From positions 1 through 8,362 of the forward strand of contig JBJTHI010000216.1 of NCBI GenBank assembly GCA_046094425.1: a DNA stretch of 8,362 nucleotides, written 5' to 3'. Below are positions 8,284 through 8,362 of this stretch, piece after piece. Under the pieces are notes generated by a model that worked only from the letters and a program-made list of their open reading frames with translations, made no database searches and was not told where the DNA came from. Position numbers and translations under genes: made by a program. Numbering within the stretch: the first letter of the stretch is position 1; each line of letters opens with the position of its first letter. Source of the DNA: JANPCX01 sp046094425 (GTDB taxonomy: Bacteria; Pseudomonadota; Gammaproteobacteria; Burkholderiales; Burkholderiaceae_C).

Positions 8284-8362
8284 GTTTTTGATCTGTATAG
8301 GGCAGCCTGTCGGAATTGCCACTACAACAGGGTCAGCTGGGCATCGACGGTGGGTTTCTTGA
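8284..8362. other. unassigned end of window after the helicase stop
   Basis: These 79 bases hold no gene I recognise. One plus-strand frame is open to the edge (…RCKFLICIGQPVGIA…), but it is the out-of-frame continuation of the helicase and resembles no family I know. Because DbpA homology ends at about 8253, the foreign sequence may begin there and run off the window, as the end of a mobile element or a rearrangement joint would. This is inference only. Confidence 0.3.

Overview
The window is GC-rich chromosomal DNA of a betaproteobacterium. Codon use, protein sequences and the TTCGACAGGCTCAG-type palindromic repeat suggest Burkholderiales, probably Comamonadaceae. That placement is inferred from general resemblance, not from a search. 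Most of the window is housekeeping DNA, with one mobile element at the left edge.

Left part, minus strand (about 4087 down to 1): a tight alkylation-damage operon. The first gene is an Ada N-terminal domain/AraC-type HTH fused to an AlkA-type 3-methyladenine glycosylase. It overlaps by ATGA with an O6-alkylguanine-DNA methyltransferase (ogt type), which overlaps by ATGA with an EamA/DMT-family membrane transporter gene. The transporter gene loses its family sequence after about 176 codons. An IS1380-type insertion sequence follows in the same orientation, and its DDE transposase runs open off the left edge. In effect the functions of E. coli Ada are split here: methyl sensing and activation are fused to the glycosylase, and methyl removal from bases is a separate protein. 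A disrupted third gene and a transposase lie downstream of this pair.

Centre and right, plus strand (4262 to 8283): a phosphomannomutase/phosphoglucomutase (AlgC/ManB type), divergent from the repair operon. It is followed by an intergenic REP-like inverted repeat, then waaA (Kdo transferase of lipopolysaccharide inner-core synthesis), then a DbpA-like DEAD-box helicase starting 7 bases after waaA. The mutase and WaaA both serve envelope polysaccharide synthesis. The helicase has all core motifs but stops just after the core, without the C-terminal RNA-binding domain that gives DbpA its 23S rRNA specificity. The last 79 bases show no gene I recognise and may be the start of another inserted element.

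I see no tRNA, rRNA, CRISPR array or new defence system. The points most worth checking are the IS-interrupted repair operon, the truncated helicase with its foreign-looking tail, and a possibly leaderless start of the ada-alkA fusion.
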